NCBI GenBank assembly: GCA_019925095.2
Contig: CM034389.1
Coordinates: forward strand, 19,269,435-19,333,434
DNA from: Dendrolimus kikuchii
Taxonomy: Eukaryota; Arthropoda; Insecta; Lepidoptera; Lasiocampidae
Length of the DNA stretch: 64,000 bases
Direction of reading: 5' to 3'
In this document: positions 13,963-25,508 of the stretch, one piece after another
How positions within the stretch are numbered: position 1 is the stretch's first letter
Layout: every line of letters starts with the position of its first letter
The notes under the pieces: model-generated
Told to the model about the DNA's origin: nothing
Database searches by the model: none
The model's input: the letters and a program-made list of their open reading frames with translations, nothing else
Program-made: the position numbers and the translations under genes

Positions 13963-14032
13963 ACGCACGCACGCACGCACACAAGCACGCACACACGCAC
14001 ATACACACGCATGTACACAGGCACGCACGCAC
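13963..14032. repeat. (ACGC/ACAC)n microsatellite
   Basis: 'cacgcacgcacgcacgcaca' and relatives. Sits inside a wider repeat with family marks 'ctgacccgtgctcac' and 'gctttcgaatgttgaaagaa'. Confidence 0.9.
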
Positions 14033-14553
14033 GTAAATTAAAAATAGCTTAAATGTCATTCAGGACTAATGTAGCTTTCTACTGGTGAAAGAATTTTCGA
14101 AATCGATTTCTACTGAATCAATTTTGAAAATTCATTCAAGTCATTCGCTCGCTCGCATATACGCACGTATGTAAATAAAATATAGCCTATGACACTCGGG
14201 AATAATATAGCTTTCGAATGTTGAAAGAATTTTCAAAATTGCTTTAATAGTTCAAGAGATTACTTCCTAAAAACAAACTCACAAACTTCACCTCTTTATA
14301 ATATTAGTTTAATTAACAAGCCTTTACCGATGGTTTATCGTAAGCGACAGTTGTAACCACTTAAATATGCATATCGTTATTTTCTTATGACACAATATAT
14401 TTTAAACTATAAAATTTAGGTCTCTGTAATAAGGTAACAAAAATTGAAAGTCTTAAAACAAAATAAATCATTACATAAAACTTATCAGTTGAATAAATTA
14501 TAACCTGACTAAATTCAAAAGTGAAAAAATCCAACTGTTTTATTCATGGAACA

Positions 14554-15186
14554 TACATACATACATACATAACTTCACGCCAGTTCCCTTGCGGGGTAGG
14601 CACGAACAACAGAGCGCCATTTAGGCCCATTCTTACACACCTCACTTGCTTCTTTGACATTCATAACTCTTGTCATGCACACACGTCTGTTCTTCAGGCT
14701 CCTGACATCACCCTCCGCTAGTACACGATCAATTTGATCATGGAAGGTGTGTCGTGGCCTTCCACGACTTCTGCATCCATCCACTTTTGCATTGTATATC
14801 TGTTTAGTCATTCTTTCATCATGCATTCTTTCCACATGCCCGAACCACCGGAGCATTCCTTTCCTTACCTTCACCCCGACACTCTCTTTCAGACCAACTC
14901 TCTTTCTTACTTCGGTATTACGAACGCGGTCCGCGAGCGTCACTCCGCAGATTTTGCGCAGTGCTCGCATCTCAACCGCGTTTACTCTACTTTCATGCTC
15001 TCTCTTCCATACCCAACTCTCGCTTCCATACGTGAGCGTAGGTACCAGCACCGCGTTGTGTATGGCGAGCTGGGCCTTCTGGCTGAGGTTCTTAGCGCCT
15101 AGAAGTTTACCTAACGCTCCATTCAAACTATTCCCCAAATTTACTCTTCTTTCTATATCAGCGGTGTACCTTCCATCCCTGGAACA
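14554..15186 (-). mobile_element. RTE-like LINE, 5'-truncated copy 3 (633 bp)
   Basis: A 3' part of the RTE-like element with an open frame of about 187 codons ('LGAKNLSQKAQLAIHNAVL', '[20 protein letters not shown]', '[19 protein letters not shown]'). Exact 13-bp duplication TATTCATGGAACA at 14541-14553 and 15187-15199. It sits in the intron between the 13891 and 16028 exons of SLC5 gene B. Confidence 0.92.
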
Positions 15187-16379
15187 TATTCATGGAACAG
15201 TCATGTTAATTTTCATCTGTTTTGTTTTATTCAAAGAGTATCTTTTATCTGGTGATAGAAAAATCGACCCTAAATAAAAAATAATTTGCAACAAAAAAAA
15301 CTACATATTTAGGTACAAATGTCGCTTATAATTTGGTGGTAAGGACTCGATAATTTTGATAACATCGCGAACCGTAATTTAAGTCTATCTTTGATGATTC
15401 AATATCTGGGGTACACAAGTGTCTCATTCCAATGAGGATTTGAGTTGAGAAAAAGCATGCATCGCATACACAGCTTTTCTTATCTAGTGTGCATAATATC
15501 ACCACGTGTAAAAGAATGTATCGTGAGTAAGCCTGCAGACGACATTACTAATGTGTGAAACCCGCCAATTCATCCCAGCAGATAAACGTTTGAATGAATA
15601 AAGAAATACGCTTTCTTGTATAAATAATATAATATACTATATATAATAATATAATACTACTAATATACTTTAGGTATATTAAAAGATATATTTGATTAGA
15701 AATGACTTAAGCGCTGTTTAATACAATTTGCCCTTTGATGAAACAGTAATAAACATTTCATAGATGTATAAAAATATAGAATTTTTATATTATTAAGCAA
15801 CGCATTGTTCGTGATATGTGGTCTTCAGTACTACTGCAATAAGTAACAGTGCTGGGCTGCAGAACTTTCTTTACAGTAATGCAGGTACACGGCTGTATAA
15901 TACCCATGATACTATTGCAATGGCTTATATCCACAAAATTAATTTCATATATATTTTTGAAAGACTATACGTGAAATTACTTAGGATTAGTTCTGTTTTT
16001 CACCGCTACAATAATAAACATACAAACCTTAATGCAGCACTGAAAATGCCTGCTACGAAAACTCCTGGTAAACCTGGTATATCTCCTAGTACGTCCATCA
16101 CCAGCAATGGTAGTAGTTGGTCCTTGGCTTTTGCTAACTGAACAAATAAGAAGATTCTTCATAATGTCTAAAAATACAATGGGTTAAAAACTCGACAGTC
16201 TCATCTACAAGAAAGTTTATTCTTAAGAAGATTTTATTAGTTGAGTGTGTACTTTGAGGTTTTCTTCTAGCACTGTTTAAAACAGGCCCTATGTTTGTTT
16301 TCAGTTTCATTTTTGAACAGAGATTGGTAACTTCATCAATAGTTTTAACATAGGTAATATAGTTATATGCATACATACA

Positions 16380-17266
16380 TACACACATACATAACTTCAC
16401 GCCAGTTCCCTTGCGGGGTAGGCACGAACAACAGAGTGCCATTTTGGCTTATTCTTACACACCTCACTTGCCTCTTTGACATTCATAACTCTTGTCATGC
16501 AAGCTCGTCTGTTCTTAAGGCTCCTGACATCACCTTCTGCTAGTACACGATCAATTTGATCATGGAAGGTGTGTCGTGGCCTTCCACGACTTCTGCATCC
16601 ATCCACTTTTGCATTGTATATCTGTTTAGTCATTCTTTCATCATGCATTCTTTCCACATGCCCGAACCACCGGAGCATTCCTTTCCTTACCTTCACCCCG
16701 ACACTCTCTTTCAGACCAACTCTCTTTCTTACTTCGGTATTACGAACGCGCTCCGCGAGCGTCACTCCGCAGATTTTGCGCAGTGCTCGCATCTCGACCG
16801 CGTTTACTCTACTTTCATGCTCTTTCTTCCATACCCAACTCTCGCTTCCATACGTGAGTGTAGGTACCAGCACTGCGTTGTGTATGGCGAGCTGGGCCTT
16901 CTGGCTGAGGTTCTTAGCGCCTAGAAGTTTACCTATCGCTCCATTCACAAAAGCACATCCAAGATATACAAACTTATTCACTTGCTCTAGCATAACATCA
17001 TCGACCATTATCCTTGCATTCGTTCTGGTTTCTTCTCTTTCAAACACAGTAACCTTTGTTTTCTTCGCATTCAAATGTAAGCCTCTCGCCTGACAGTTAT
17101 CTTTCATCATTGTGACTAGTGTTTGCAGTTCTGATGGCGATTCGGCTAAAAGCACGGCATCATCCGCATAAAGCAAGGTGCTTACAACTAGATCACTCAT
17201 CCGCACCCCAACATCCATCAATCTTATTCTCTGGAGACAATCGTCCAGATATAGGATGAACAGCAA
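16380..17266 (-). mobile_element. RTE-like LINE, 5'-truncated copy 4 (887 bp, includes the reverse transcriptase YADD box)
   Basis: This is the longest copy of the family in the window. Its open frame contains 'LVVSTLLYADDAVLLAE' (the RT catalytic YADD), 'LHLNAKKTKVTVF', 'KFVYLGCAF' and the same C-terminal tail as the other copies. It is flanked by the 11-bp duplication ATAGTTATATG at 16369-16379 and 17267-17277. It lies where SLC5 gene B lacks part of exon 8. Confidence 0.92.
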
Positions 17267-17337
17267 ATAGTTATATGAAATTACGTAAATCGAAAAGCAC
17301 ATCCAAGATATACAAACTTATTCACTTGCTCTAGCAC

Positions 17338-17760
17338 AAAATACTAGGGCAATTAAAGTATTATATCATGCGTTAATAAGAATCAAGCTAGAAACTAGTG
17401 CAATCATCTGGAATCCCCATGAATCTAAATATAGATCAATGGTGGATAAAATTCTAAACAAATTTATGCCAGTCCTGTATTATAAGCAGTTTAGAGTCTT
17501 AGCTTTCTTTCCACTAATGTATCCTACTCTCCTTATTCTAGGAATGGTGGGATACTGTAGGTTGAAAGCGAGGAGAAACTTACACTTAGGTATGTATATA
17601 TTAAAATTGTTACAGAGTTTAATATCCAATCCCAGCATTTTGAGGAGTATAAACTTCTATATACCTGACAACTATACCCGCGGTAGACAACACAAATTGT
17701 TTGTAATACCGACCAGTAATACATATGTGATTCTCATAGGGAAATTCAAAGGCTAAGGAT
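17338..17760 (+). mobile_element. Jockey/CR1-type LINE fragment, C-terminal part of reverse transcriptase ORF
   Basis: The forward frame reads 'RAIKVLYHALIRIKLETSAI', 'IWNPHESKYRSMVDKILNKF', 'PLMYPTLLILGMVGYCRLKA' and 'INFYIPDNYTRG', the typical post-RT tail of arthropod jockey/CR1-like LINEs. It is truncated at both ends. It stands beside RTE copy 4 inside SLC5 gene B. Confidence 0.75.
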
Positions 17761-17914
17761 AAGGTGATTACATTGTTGCTTTCGTTGTAAGACTGTTATG
17801 ACATTGTAATCGAATGACAAAAAAAATGCTGACTAAAAATATCATAAAATGTAGACTAAGCATGCAATGAGGAGGGATAAAAGTCATGTTACAAAAAAAA
17901 CATTAAATAACTTG

Positions 17915-18060
17915 GAAGATCGGTGAATACAAATCCAAAAGTAAACCAAAGAAGAGATGGATAGTTGGTCTGAAGGAAAGCATGATTTGTATTGTGACAG
18001 AGGTCGCATACCAGAATAGAAGAGCACATCCCAAATAATTAAGAGAAGGTGAAAGAAAAA
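17915..18060 (+). mobile_element. LINE 3'-tail fragment (second LINE family)
   Basis: Contains 'caaatccaaaagtaaacc', 'gaagagatggatagttggtc' and 'taccagaatagaagagcaca', matching the fragment at 39555-39720. This is the degenerate end of a LINE ORF of the '(R)PKKRW' type with its 3' untranslated tail. Confidence 0.5.
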
Positions 18061-18479
18061 CAGGTTTATTAGAATAATCTTACATCACAGCAGTTATGCT
18101 GTTATGTTGCTGCTATAAATGTTAATTTATCCTATTTTCATGAAATTAAATACAGGACACCTTCTATCTCGCGTTTTTTGAATCATAAAATTTCATTATT
18201 AGTGAAAAACTAACAAATTTAAAAACATAGCTACTTTTACATTTGAATATCTTACCACTTGGCACCGCGTAACGTAGGTAACGCGAGGTATCTCTGTACC
18301 ATGGTTTGATTGACGGCATTTGCTTGTAACCAATAGGCCAGTCCACCAATTACTAAACACCATATGGTATGCCTTGTCAAAGGGCTTGCATCCCAGCTGT
18401 TTAAAAAAACAATACAAATAAATAACTGGCAGCAAATACATATCGTTCCTATATACACAAGCTAAGCAAGTTACAATTG

Positions 18480-18655
18480 TGTTATGGGTAATATACATCG
18501 GACCACTGAGACTAATCCAGGATACCAGACCATAATAAATAACGCATAGTTCGTTTATAAAATTTACATGTCAGAAATCGAACCAGGAGCATCCGCGGTT
18601 CAGTGAGCTAAGCCGGCAAAGGCTCACTCAACCACATAGGCCGTAAAATAGATTT
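18480..18655 (-). mobile_element. tRNA-derived SINE copy
   Basis: On the minus strand it has an A-box-like 'tggttgagtgagcc' and a B-box 'ggttcgatt'. Then comes a tail reading 'tatggtctggtatcctggat'. Same family as 23205-23411, 27978-28165 and 50085-50297. Confidence 0.65.
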
Positions 18656-18705
18656 CAACTGTTTGTTTTTTTATAAAATTTTCTTAAGTTTTCGCGACTT
18701 GTAAA

Positions 18706-18850
18706 CATAAAACTACGTTTTAACGGTTTTAAGAGCGGTAATTTATTTAAATAAATAATAATATTTAATAATTATTACAGGTAATTTATTTAAGCGCGGT
18801 AAGTAAATTACCGCACTTAAAACCGTTAAAACGTAGTTTTATTATGTTTG
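18706..18850. mobile_element. 'actacgttttaacgg' MITE, full copy
   Basis: Inverted ends 'ataaaactacgttttaacgg' and 'ccgttaaaacgtagttttat' enclose AT-rich sequence and a second pair, 'ggtaatttattta' / 'aaattaccgc'. No ORF. Confidence 0.75.
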
Positions 18851-21800
18851 TTTTTTTTATTTCATTTTCATTAAGACAGGTACTCTGTTATGAGCAAAAT
18901 TTTTGTGGATAGTATGGATTCACAGTTTCACATAAGCGTACATTTCCAAGAATCTCTAAAAATTACCTAACGCCGCCATGTAGATAAAGTAAAGGCAGCT
19001 TTATTTGCTCATTATGACAACCTACACATGTAATATTTGAATAGACAAGATAATTTAATTCGTAATAATACATTTATGAAAGTGTTTTTGTGTGGGCTGA
19101 TAAACAAAGGTCATTCATAAGGTGAAATAACTGATGTCACTTCTAGGAAACATTTTGGTGACCCAGAGTAGATCTAGGTAGAGGCTACTGATTATAATTT
19201 GAACTTAACATTGAATTATAATGGTAAACTTACGTCGAACCTTTATATTTCAACTAGAATTTATTATATAGCTACACACAAAAATATAAGTACGTAAGTA
19301 TACGAACATTTCCACATACATTTAAGTATGCAAATCTTTAATTATAAAATTGGCGTGAAGAACCTTTGATAAGCTCATATTACAGGTAATAATTATACCT
19401 AATTTGAGAGTCAGAAACTACTTAACATTGTATTTTTATAGCGTTTAAAGCCATTAGAATACTCTACGAAAATCTAATGGCTTTTTATTACGAATTATGT
19501 TCTTTTTATGCTTTGTACTTTGGTTTCTAAATAAAGATATTTTGTATTTTTATATCTACTATTATATAAGTAAAGAGAATATGAGTGTCTATAATTAAGA
19601 ATACCTAACTAAAACAATGTATATAAATCCACACACTAACAAACTGTTTTGTAGTAACTATATTTCGGAGATTATTAAGTACAGTTTATAAATAATATAT
19701 GACGTGGAGAACTTGGATCATTCTCATTAACACAGGCCAATAGAGAACACAGAGCAAGTGATGAAGAGATCTTTACCAAAGCTTATTCTATTGGAAGTCG
19801 AACACAAAAGCTATGCTTCGGACTGACCCATACAGCAAACTACTGAAGTAAAATTAGAGAAGTATAACTCCTTACTCGGGTGGTTCAATTCTTCCACTAT
19901 CCATGTTCCTTTGCCAAACAACCCCCACGCCGCCGACATCTATGGTTCCTTTAATGGCAACCAATGCCATGGCTATGAACATTGCTGTTATTTGGATCAC
20001 ATCTGTCCACACTACTGCTTGTAGACCACCCTGTATTACATAATATTAAAAGCATTATCTTCTAATATTATCATTTTCGAAATATATTACTTACAAAATA
20101 TGATGATAAGTAACTATGTAGTCCGTGACTTCCTTCGCGCGGTACTAGAGTCATTTTCAAGAAGGATAGTATTGAAAAAAATACGTAAATAAATAATGAA
20201 CATCATGATTCTGAATGTAAAATTACTATTAAATAGTAACAGGATTAAATATATTTTTATATAATTAAAACTAATATTTATTTCATAGAAAAGTTTACGA
20301 TAACGCTACAAATTACGTTTAATTGATGTGTCAGCCATACCGTCCCATTTGGAGTAGACTTTAACTTGCATTCGTATCTTCTGAATAAACTTTCATTGCA
20401 ATCCTTTGTCCCGTTTCGGGACAAAACATTATTATACATATAAAAAAATTAAAAACAGTATTTTATGCATCGTATAAAAATCTGTCATTAATATTTTAGC
20501 ATGCGGGTTATATTTCTCCTATTGTATTAATAATGTACTCTGTGGTTATTATTATCTACCGTGGTTATATTACAGTTTGTATTTTGAAATCAAAACAATT
20601 TTATATATTGATATACTTTAAACATTCACCGGATTGCAGGTTGTCAAAAAAGCGATCAAATTTTTATACGCAACTACCATCTTAGCATTAAATTCCTATT
20701 ATGTTTATAGCATCCATTTCGGAGCTCAGGTTTCTCTTTCCTATCTTTTCTGCTCTACTCTGTACGTTCTACATCTATATATATATACGACGGCTTTAAA
20801 TAGAAACCGATTTTAGCATAGAATTAGGATATATATATACCCAATGTCAATACTTACAATACTTGTGTAAAATATGCATACTAAACACACGATTGGTGTG
20901 ATTACGTGAACATCTACACCAGTAACTGAAAAAAACATACATACAATAAATCCAAAAAGTCTCTTGAACTGTTTCATAAGCAAGATTACACATAAATTTC
21001 AATTCAAATTGAACCTATAAGGCACTAAGATAAAGATTATTTTAATAAATCGGTAGACATCATCCACGTTGTATATCCCCAATTTAAACAAATTACTCGT
21101 TTTAGTGGTAACATGGGTACAAAATGTAACTTTGGGGCCGATCCCGAATATTCAAACAAGAGCAAATAACAAAGAGTTCATTTTAGAACTCGACTCAACA
21201 CAAAAATCAGAACTTGGGTATTCGCAATCCAACTTTTTCTAAGTTCTTGTTTTGGTATACTTTACCTTGATTAAAAGCCAGGGCTGGCACATAGATGACA
21301 ATGGGTAGCCATCCAACCTGCAATTGTAAAAATATTCTAAATTTTTTTCAAAGTATAAATTATGTCATATTTTGAATTAAAAACTAAGTTAATACAAGCA
21401 AAAGACGGCTACCAGGAAGGAACATTCCAAAAGTCTCAGCCACAACATGTGGCAACGTCAATAATGTGTTTCGAGCCTAGCTTATACATTACAGCATTAT
21501 GGTCACATGACTGAACTAGGTTAATTTTTCTTTATGTAAATGAATGAAAATAAACTAACGTAATTTTTTTTTACTAAAAATAAACTAAGTTAATACAAAC
21601 TTTGTAACAAATCGCTGCCAGAGAGAAGAGGCCCAGAAGGCTGGCTGATTCGTTCGCGATATACGAACCTGCTTTTTGAGTTTGAGTAACTTTGTATGGA
21701 CTAGTGACGTATTATTTTATTTCAGCGGCCACTAATAATTTTAAAGTAATTTCATAGTGCTATTTTAGTTATACTAGGAAAAGAATACTCTTCCATGGTT

Positions 21801-21929
21801 AAACATATGATTTGTTGAATTTTTGCCGTAAGTAATATCGGAGCTGAGATATATACATACGAAGATTCGAAAAATATTGTCAATTTAAACAAATTAATTA
21901 CATTTTTGTGTTCAAAATAGGCTATGTTG

Positions 21930-22560
21930 AAAGTTTTATATAACGCAATGAGAACGGGAGCGGCCTTGCTAGGTATGCACAGGACGTGCATAGGTTCTGT
22001 CATCCGACGTCCTGGAGCCCCGACTGATCAATACTTTCAACGCTGGGTTGCAGCAAGACTGGCTTCCCCGGATGTGACACCCGGTCCTACTGCGAAAGGA
22101 GGGACCAGGCAGAGTCGTCATCCTTCTACCAGCTCACTGTGCTGGAGGTGATGGGCACACTCTTTGAAAAAGTTATTTCGGGCCACCTCGTCCGGTACCT
22201 AGGTGATAACTTTAGACAGTTTAGTATCGGCCAAGGGCACTCCGTATTAGGTGCCATGCCAATGGCAATCTATGGTATACGGTGCCCTAAAGGGATCGGT
22301 TCTTGGCCCTTTATTGTGAAACATCGTATGCTGTTGGACAATTAATGGTACGGCGCCCACACGTAAACGTCATTTGGATTTGTTATGCGGACGGCATGCT
22401 GGTTGTAGCGCGCTGGAGGACCCACCGGCTGTTATACATCTTGGGCACGGCTGTCCAATAATGTCTACAGGATCCAGCGAGATTCGGCAGTCTGGAAGGT
22501 GTACTACAGATACAGAAAGGCAAAGGCAATAACGTCTCACGGTCCTCATGACTGACTCTA
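21930..22560 (+). mobile_element. Decayed R1-like LINE fragment
   Basis: Broken frames carry 'AARLASPDVTPGPTAKGG' and 'LEVMGTLFEKVISGHLVRYL', the latter resembling the start of an R1-clade reverse transcriptase. GC content rises sharply against the AT-rich surroundings. Frameshifts and stops separate the pieces. It lies in the large intron of SLC5 gene B. Confidence 0.5.
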
Positions 22561-22574
22561 TAATAATAATAATA

Positions 22575-23200
22575 ATAAACCCGCAGGGGGGCTTTGTGGC
22601 GAAGCCTTAGGTGAGTAGCGACACCTCGTACCTGACTCCGGGGGCCAAGGCAAGGCCCCCGCCTCCGTGCTTGCCTTAACCGGCCGGCACGGAGTGGAGA
22701 TCGCTAGAGCTAAGACTCAAGCTCCAGGGGTGGAAGTGATAAATGGCCTAACGTCGGAAGTAGCTGAGGTGAACCTGCAGCCCACCTCTCGACACCCCTT
22801 AGCCACTCGCACCCATGTTGCCCCTGTCTTCTATGGCATTTTTTGGGGCCCATGCAGGGAGTGGCGAGTCACCGTCTGCCCATTTTTCCATGTTCCCCGA
22901 ACATTGCGACGGGCAGACGCCATAGTCCCCATAGTTCCAGACCCCTAGTACCACTAGCAGTTCAGCCCAATAGCCCGGTACTTTTTGTCCTCATTTCCCG
23001 CAATAGTCCTACACTGGCCGGGGCTTGTCCTTGGGTGCATCACTATATGTTGTAGACAGGGACAATCACCGGTCAGTGTCACGCCACATTTACATTAAAT
23101 TTGTCACAGGGCCTCTACGTGTTGGTCTTCCCATGGCCCCATGCAAGCCTTCCAAATATCCGGGTCATTTTTATGGCCCGTGGTCTCAAAAGACATACAA
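22575..23200 (+). mobile_element. GC-rich retroelement-derived sequence
   Basis: Begins after an (AAT)n run at 22559-22577. GC-rich text ('cccgcaggggggctttgtgg', 'gactccgggggccaaggcaa') contrasts with the AT-rich surroundings. No intact product is recognised. It resembles LINE 5' or 3' untranslated debris and may belong with the R1-like fragment just upstream. Confidence 0.4.
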
Positions 23201-23204
23201 ATTT

Positions 23205-23411
23205 ATGGGTAATATACAACGGATCCCAGACACCCAACGGGTGTGTGGGATCGGCCCCAGAGTAGTCTGGGGCCGATCCCAGACACCCAGACCATAGTAA
23301 ATAACGGAGAAAATACGTTTCCGAAATTTACTATACCAGGAATCGAACCCGGAACCTCTGCGTTGCAGTGAGGTACGCAAAGGCTTAGCCCGCTCAACCA
23401 CAGAGGCCGTG
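23205..23411 (-). mobile_element. tRNA-derived SINE copy
   Basis: The best copy. The minus strand begins 'cggcctctgtggttgagcgg', continues to the B-box 'gggttcgattcc', then the body with 'ctgggatcggccccag' repeated as a hairpin at about 23235-23290. It is not a functional tRNA: there is no foldable anticodon arm in register. Confidence 0.75.
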
Positions 23412-25508
23412 CAGTCTTAGATCGTTCGCATCGAAGTTGAAGAGATCATAAAGTATCTAGTTCAGTCATGAAATCTCTATCACAATTGCTTCGAGAGGTA
23501 CCTATGCCAAGTAGCGTGAGCAGTTGCCAATATCAGATATAACCATATTTCGTGTTTTGGTCTATGATCGAGGGTAATGGACAAAAACTCAGGTGAAATA
23601 CCGTCTTCTCCTTTTGTGAGCACGTTTTGCTTACTAAAGAGAATGCGGAGTTGAAGGTCCTTAGCCTACTGCCGCCAAAGAAGAACGCAGCGACGTAGGA
23701 AATCATCAGACCTCGGGGCGCTGGGAGCGACCAGCTCTGGACGAGTCTTCAAGGAGGGACTCCCACCAGCTCTTTCTACTGTCGAAATGAGATCATGTTG
23801 ATGTTTCGCAAGATTCACCTAAGACGTATGACTCGGGCTTGGTTTCCCCGGCTTAGGAGGAGGACGTCGGGCTGTTGCCTACCAGGGTTTACCATGTTTA
23901 CAATGTTGGCCATGACGTTTTTCTGCCACCCTGGCAAAAGACGATGAAAGGGGAGATTAATACGATATTTCTGACGAGGTCCACACTCTTCCACTACAAA
24001 CCCTGAAGGGTGGGTAGTTAGTTGTAAATGAATTTCTGCTCCTCAAAAATTATTTATTTTACTTAGAATTGTAGAAATATGGCAATAAATCCGAATAGTG
24101 CAATATATTATAATAATTAAGTACTTCGATTTTTAAAGGTCCACATATACCCATATATCTCCAGTTCGATATAGTTTAGAGAAGTTCGCCCACAGTAATT
24201 TTTGATAGCTTACTGCAATTCTTTCACAATATACAAGTTTCATTAGTGGCCGCGGAAATTCAAAACGACGCCAATTTTATCAACAGAATGACTGTTTTTT
24301 CGATAAACACTTACCAAAGTAAAAGCAAACAACACTGATCCAAATAACCGTACTCTATTGTCGAACCTTATAGATAAATACTGAAAACGAAATAAAATAA
24401 TTCATTACAAGGATATTTCAAGTGATGGTATTTTAATAGCTAAGGTACTTTCATCTTATTCCATAGAAGTAAATAAGAATCCTGTCCGGCGGCATTTGTC
24501 ATCCATTAGATAGTTTTTCAAACATAATATTCATGTTTCTAAAATTATGTGGTACATACACATACTGCCGCTAAGAAAAACATGGTGGCACCTGCACTTC
24601 AAGATTACCGATTCATAGTCATCATAAATGGGTTATAATTCCAAATAAAAACATTGATTTAAATAATAGACTTTTTAAAAGGGTTAAATAATAGTCAAAA
24701 TTCACCTCATAATTAGAAGTAATCCTGAGTTCGTGGAAAACTGGCAGATAAACTTGTGTCATCACGAACGACATTAAAAATATAGCTCCAATAATGTACG
24801 CATATTGTGTGCCATACATGTATACTTCTGTTGGTGACCCGAGTAGAGTTATACCTGATACAAAACTGCAAAGAAACGTACAACCTTATTTCAAATTAGA
24901 ATACGCCCGCGACTTCGTCTACGTTTGACTTAAAATTCCCGCGGGATTCCTGGGACACAAAATACCGCAGCATATAAAAAAGAATGTAAGCTATCGTTTT
25001 AGTGAAAACTGTGTCGAAATAAGCCAATCTAGCACCTAAAGATTTTTTCAAATCTAAAAGCTAGTTAAGTGTATGAGGAACAAATTTCGAGGAATATCAT
25101 CTACGTCAAGTCCTGGTGAAAAGGATAGGTCAAAGAAATGCTCTCTAGACATCGTATCATAATATTCGTTCGCGCGAAATGGAGTAAAATGGACGCTCCG
25201 GACGTAACTGGAATTTACTACTTTAAAAAAAATGACATTTTTATAGCGAACTATAATTTTTAAAATATTTACCTTGCCACAAGCGACATAGCAACAGGAA
25301 CAACTTTCATATTCCTTCCACCTAGTAGGTAATCGGACTGAGTTGTCTGCTTTTTCATAAATCCCCAATACACCCCGACAACTGCACTGATAGCCAGCAT
25401 CAGGATGAAAACTGTATAGTCCACCCATGAAAACCTTTGCATGTCTTGGATCATGTCCTTTACTTCGCTTTGCTTCTCGATCATTTTGTAACTTATTGAA
25501 ATCGACAC

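Larger units (their letters stand above)
8240..25508 (-). pseudogene. SLC5-family sodium/solute symporter, gene B, tandem paralogue lacking part of exon 8
   Basis: This is a tandem paralogue of gene A. Exons are 25273-25508, 24706-24865, 24315-24380, 21266-21317, 20858-20925, 19876-20030, 18256-18396, [missing], 16028-16137, 13749-13891, 11953-12080, 11343-11512, 9233-9458 and 8240-8305. Lengths 160, 66, 52, 68, 155, 141 and 128 are identical to the matching exons of gene A. Family marks include 'YLLGGRNMK', 'LSIRFDNR', 'PALAFNQ', 'GGLQAVVWTDV', 'VNQTMVQR', 'LSTSLNSMSAV' and 'GALIGGMSG'. The C-terminus is complete, ending in 'KTEEIS' and TGA at 8240-8242. The exon ending at 18256 leaves two bases (TG), while the next exon (16137 down) is read from phase 0. 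Joining them directly gives TGT TAG, a stop. The counterpart in gene A carries 109 more bases (a membrane helix through 'YYECDP'), and I find nothing like it in 16138-18255, which is filled by LINE fragments. With that segment the protein would be 609 residues. It is called a pseudogene on this basis; an assembly gap or an undetected divergent exon is the alternative. An in-frame ATG nine codons inside could also be the start. Confidence 0.75.

Noticed and set aside
20405..20428. Palindrome 'gtcccgtttcgggac' as a terminator
   Set aside because: Short chance palindrome inside an intron of a eukaryotic gene. Rho-independent terminators do not apply.
23330..23411. Possible tRNA gene on the minus strand
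   Set aside because: It has A- and B-box-like motifs but no proper cloverleaf, and it recurs with long extra sequence at three other places. It is a SINE.
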